Of a DNA stretch of 64,000 nucleotides, positions 61,026-64,000 are shown piece by piece. The translations under genes were made by a program, and so were the position numbers. The notes beneath the pieces were generated by a model. It ran no database searches, was not told where the DNA came from, and was given only the letters and a program-made list of their open reading frames with translations. Each line of letters starts with the position of its first letter. The first letter of the stretch is position 1. Source of the DNA: Chionis minor (lineage: Eukaryota > Chordata > Aves > Charadriiformes > Chionididae); contig VZSF01011131.1 of NCBI GenBank assembly GCA_013398295.1, positions 4,705-68,704 of the forward strand, in the 5' to 3' direction.

Positions 61026-64000
61026 CTGTGAGCTGTGCCCATTGTGCCAGTTAGTGGTAAAGGTACAAAGGTCAAACCTGCCCTAATTTTAAGTTCTGTA
61101 ACAAAAACACCATTTGAGATGGTGGCCGTGGAGACAAATTGACTCCAAAAATTGCAGAAGTCCACTATTTTATCTTTGTACCAGAAGGGTCTTTCAAATT
61201 CAGATAACTGAACTGGGGTTTAGCTGTAAAAATAATGAAGTCAGGGCAATTGTTTCTTGGTGTGGAAAAAAAAAAAAAAATCAAGTAAAGATTCTCATCT
61301 TGCCCTAGTTGAAGTCATTGGCAGATTTTCCATAACATTCACTGGATATAAGCTTATATTGATCACCACAGTGTGAAATGAAAAGTAAATGCACTTTGGC
61401 TGGGTTACACAGCACAAAGTCTTAGGGAGCCAAGCCAGAGTAGCACTTCTGGCATGTTATTCACTGGACATTACCCCTGCCTAAAGCCGTATTTCTTACA
61501 GAGGAAAATAGCTTACTTTATCTTCTCAGCTGTTGTTGTTAGAAGTAAGCTTCTATTCTTTAGAAATACATGGCATTCTAGTATCACCTGACATTTGTGT
61601 TTTCTGAGAAATGACTTTCATATTCTGTAAATGACAACCTACTCACTTTTGTTGTAAGCATTTACTTCAGTTTGCAAACTTCTTCATGATTTTGTCTGCA
61701 AAACTGACACAAAAATTACAACCAGAGCAACATCTAATAGTTAGTTAATCCAAGATTTCAACATCTAGGTCGTAGTTTTGAAGGACACAAAAACCTGCCT
61801 GACCCAATAAAACCTGTCTGGTTTTAGTAACTAGATATTATTATACAACCAGATAATTGCTTGTCCAATTTTGAAATATTTTCCCCTGATACTTGAGCAC
61901 CGTAGTGAGTGATAAAGGTGAAATATAATAGTTTACATACACGATAAAAAATCTTCACATTTACAAATAGAAACAGCCAGCTGGAGACTTTCGGGAAGTT
62001 CATAACCATGTGTTACCAAGGAGGGGCTGCAGTGTTAGCTGCCAGTTTTCACAGAGATGAGGCAGGCCCATCAGAACATACAATTTCCTGATGGTTTCAC
62101 TGGTTTAAGGCCTTTTATTTTGATAGGTACCTCTTTGAAATGGAAAGAATAAGACTTTGGTAAATATTAATTTGACAAAGAAGGTTTATGTATAGCCAGC
62201 ACAGCTCCTTCTGAGAGTGCCTTTAATCCTGTTATTACTGATAGCTAAATAGTATAGAATGTCATTTAAATACACTGCAGAAAAGAAACCCACAACAGTG
62301 GCACCCACATGTCTAAACAGACGTTGGAAGTCTTACGAATCACGTGGGTGAAGTGGAATATCTATCCTCAGTTGAGACTAGAATAATAGTAATTTTGGAA
62401 AGTTAGTAGAAGGCAATCAGATAGACATGAATAGCAGCATACAGGAAATCTGGAGTAGTAAATGCTGAATCTGGAGTAGGATACGCCTGCCGATGGTTTC
62501 ATAGTGCTATAAGTAAAAGCAGCCTTTCGGGTTTTTTGCTCTTTTTAAAATAAAATTACATCAGTAAGCTAACTTTGCCAGTGTCTCTATGGACTCAAGA
62601 CCCAGGTGTAAGTGGGAAAAAATAGTGCATTAAGTCTCAGCTCCACCAGAAAATAACATGACTGCAGTATGCTGAGCAGGATCTTCTGAGGCCGAAAAAC
62701 AGTAATAGGGCATTTCAACTGCTATGTCAAACAGGACAATGTCATGTCAGGGCATGACAGAGAAACCGAGTATTCAGACATCAATGCATGCTTCATAAAG
62801 CAACAGGTTGGAGGGTCTGCACAAGGAAAAGTGACTTTTGATTTCAGCTTGAGCGGCACTCATTCTCTGTTTCAAAAGGTTACAGTCTAAAGTCTGTGTT
62901 ATAAGAGCAACCACCCAATGGTTCAGCAATAATATAGTAGCTGAAGAGTACACCACAGCTATAGTCTCTAAAAAGGAGAAATAGTTATATATGAGAAAAA
63001 TTCCTTAAAAATAAACAAAAGTATGAAAGTTAAATTATTGAGCGCATTCTGGGAGCTCTTCAGGGACACCATTTTGGAGATACGGAGCAAACGTGAAAGG
63101 CATGAGATGGCAAAATAAAAGCAAAATGTATCTCTGCATCCTGTTGGATTATGAAATGAAGGTTAAAGAAAGGGAGAACAGGCAAAAGACATGTGTTGGT
63201 AAATGAGCAGTATTAAGGATTCATCGTATGTTTTTTCTACACCATTGTTTATCTTGACCCTGAGCTAAGTCAAGCATTATAAGTGATCCCTGAGAGTGTG
63301 TACCAAAGTAAATATAGTCTTCTGGAGTTTATTTTTGTAATTAGATTTTGAGATTGCACACTTTCCATTTCAGTAATTTAGAGAGCTCTGTAAAAGCTCA
63401 TCACAAACATGTTTTGCCATTCACTGGAAATATGTTTTTTAAAAAAAACCCCTCCTTTCCTCACCAATTTCCTTACAGAAATAAACATTGGTGTAGGGAC
63501 ACCACTTTGCAGAAGTCTGCAAGAGCGATGCAGTTCACGGACCTAAATGATGTGTTAGAACGAAGGATTTAAGTTTCAGATGAACATTGTTCAGTAAAAG
63601 TATCATACTGCCCGTCATTCCTGGTTCTTTACTTCCCTGCCTTTATAAAACATATACAGCAATGCTGGGGTTTGCTATAAAACACAGATCCTTGTTGGAT
63701 GAGATTTATTAGGCAGTGCCATCATTCGGTATGATAATGGAAACTATTTATGCATGGTTCGGCACCTATATCTGCATTGATTATTTGACCTCCTTGAATT
63801 ACACAGGTCTTTCAATACTGCAGGAGTGGTATCAAGGCACACTGCATGGTAGAAGGTAGCCTCAGAGATTCCCAAAAATGTCTTCCGATTTGTTGATGGA
63901 AAATTGAATCTTTGAATGATTTGTCAAAAATTAATTATTGTTTTCAATTGGTTTTCTTTTTTACTTGTTTTCCCCCTTGAGGTCATAATTCAAACCCCAT

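Larger units (their letters stand above)
56416..64000 (-). other. TSHR: TSHR intron 7 (partial)
   Basis: Apart from the CR1 at 59440-61025, this AT-rich stretch holds a TA/CA-type microsatellite at 58016-58067 and an A-run near 61266. I searched by eye for exon 7 (text like LKLYNNGF) and did not find it, so it should lie beyond the window. Confidence 0.7.

Noticed and set aside
63200..63260. Minus-strand text KINNGV near 63250 as TSHR exon 7 (LKLYNNGF)
   Set aside because: Only a few residues agree. The following codons do not continue as the TSHR repeat, and no matching splice sites are in place.

Overview
The window comes from a bird nuclear genome. It carries vertebrate split genes with GT-AG introns, several CR1 LINEs of the avian type (3' tails with ATTCTGTG-like repeats) and avian ERV-type LTRs. 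I cannot name the species.

There are two recognisable protein-coding genes, arranged tail to tail. GTF2A1 (TFIIA alpha/beta) runs on the + strand. Exons 2 to 9 lie at 6508-24993. Exon 1, which should encode about 10 residues, is upstream of base 1. A long AT-rich 3' UTR with several poly(A) signals follows, possibly to about 29505 or 31580. TSHR (thyrotropin receptor) runs on the - strand. Its last three coding exons are here: exon 8 at 56338-56415, exon 9 at 44348-44536 and exon 10 at 41840-43250. The 78 and 189 base lengths of exons 8 and 9 match what I recall of the human gene. Exons 1-7 lie beyond base 64000. The pair GTF2A1/TSHR in this orientation is also the mammalian order.

By region: 1-6507 is GTF2A1 intron 1, beginning in a CpG-rich stretch. 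6508-24993 holds the exons, with a 3 kb sense CR1 in intron 2 and an antisense LTR in intron 7. 24994 to about 29500 is 3' UTR. The intergenic part (about 29.5-41.4 kb) holds an old CR1 remnant, a younger CR1 and, at 31668-33459, four exon-like blocks with compatible phases that may be an uncharacterised gene. 41.4-64 kb is TSHR, with introns full of CR1 pieces, one complete solo LTR and one partial LTR.

The observations I rate highest are: (1) a 710-base tract that is all but identical between two CR1 copies 31.3 kb apart whose flanks are clearly diverged, ending in a 13-base duplication, which suggests gene conversion or an assembly join; (2) the exon-like chain between the two genes; (3) a furin-type RKRR site in the TSHR hinge; (4) inverted CR1 copies bracketing the frame-neutral TSHR exon 8.
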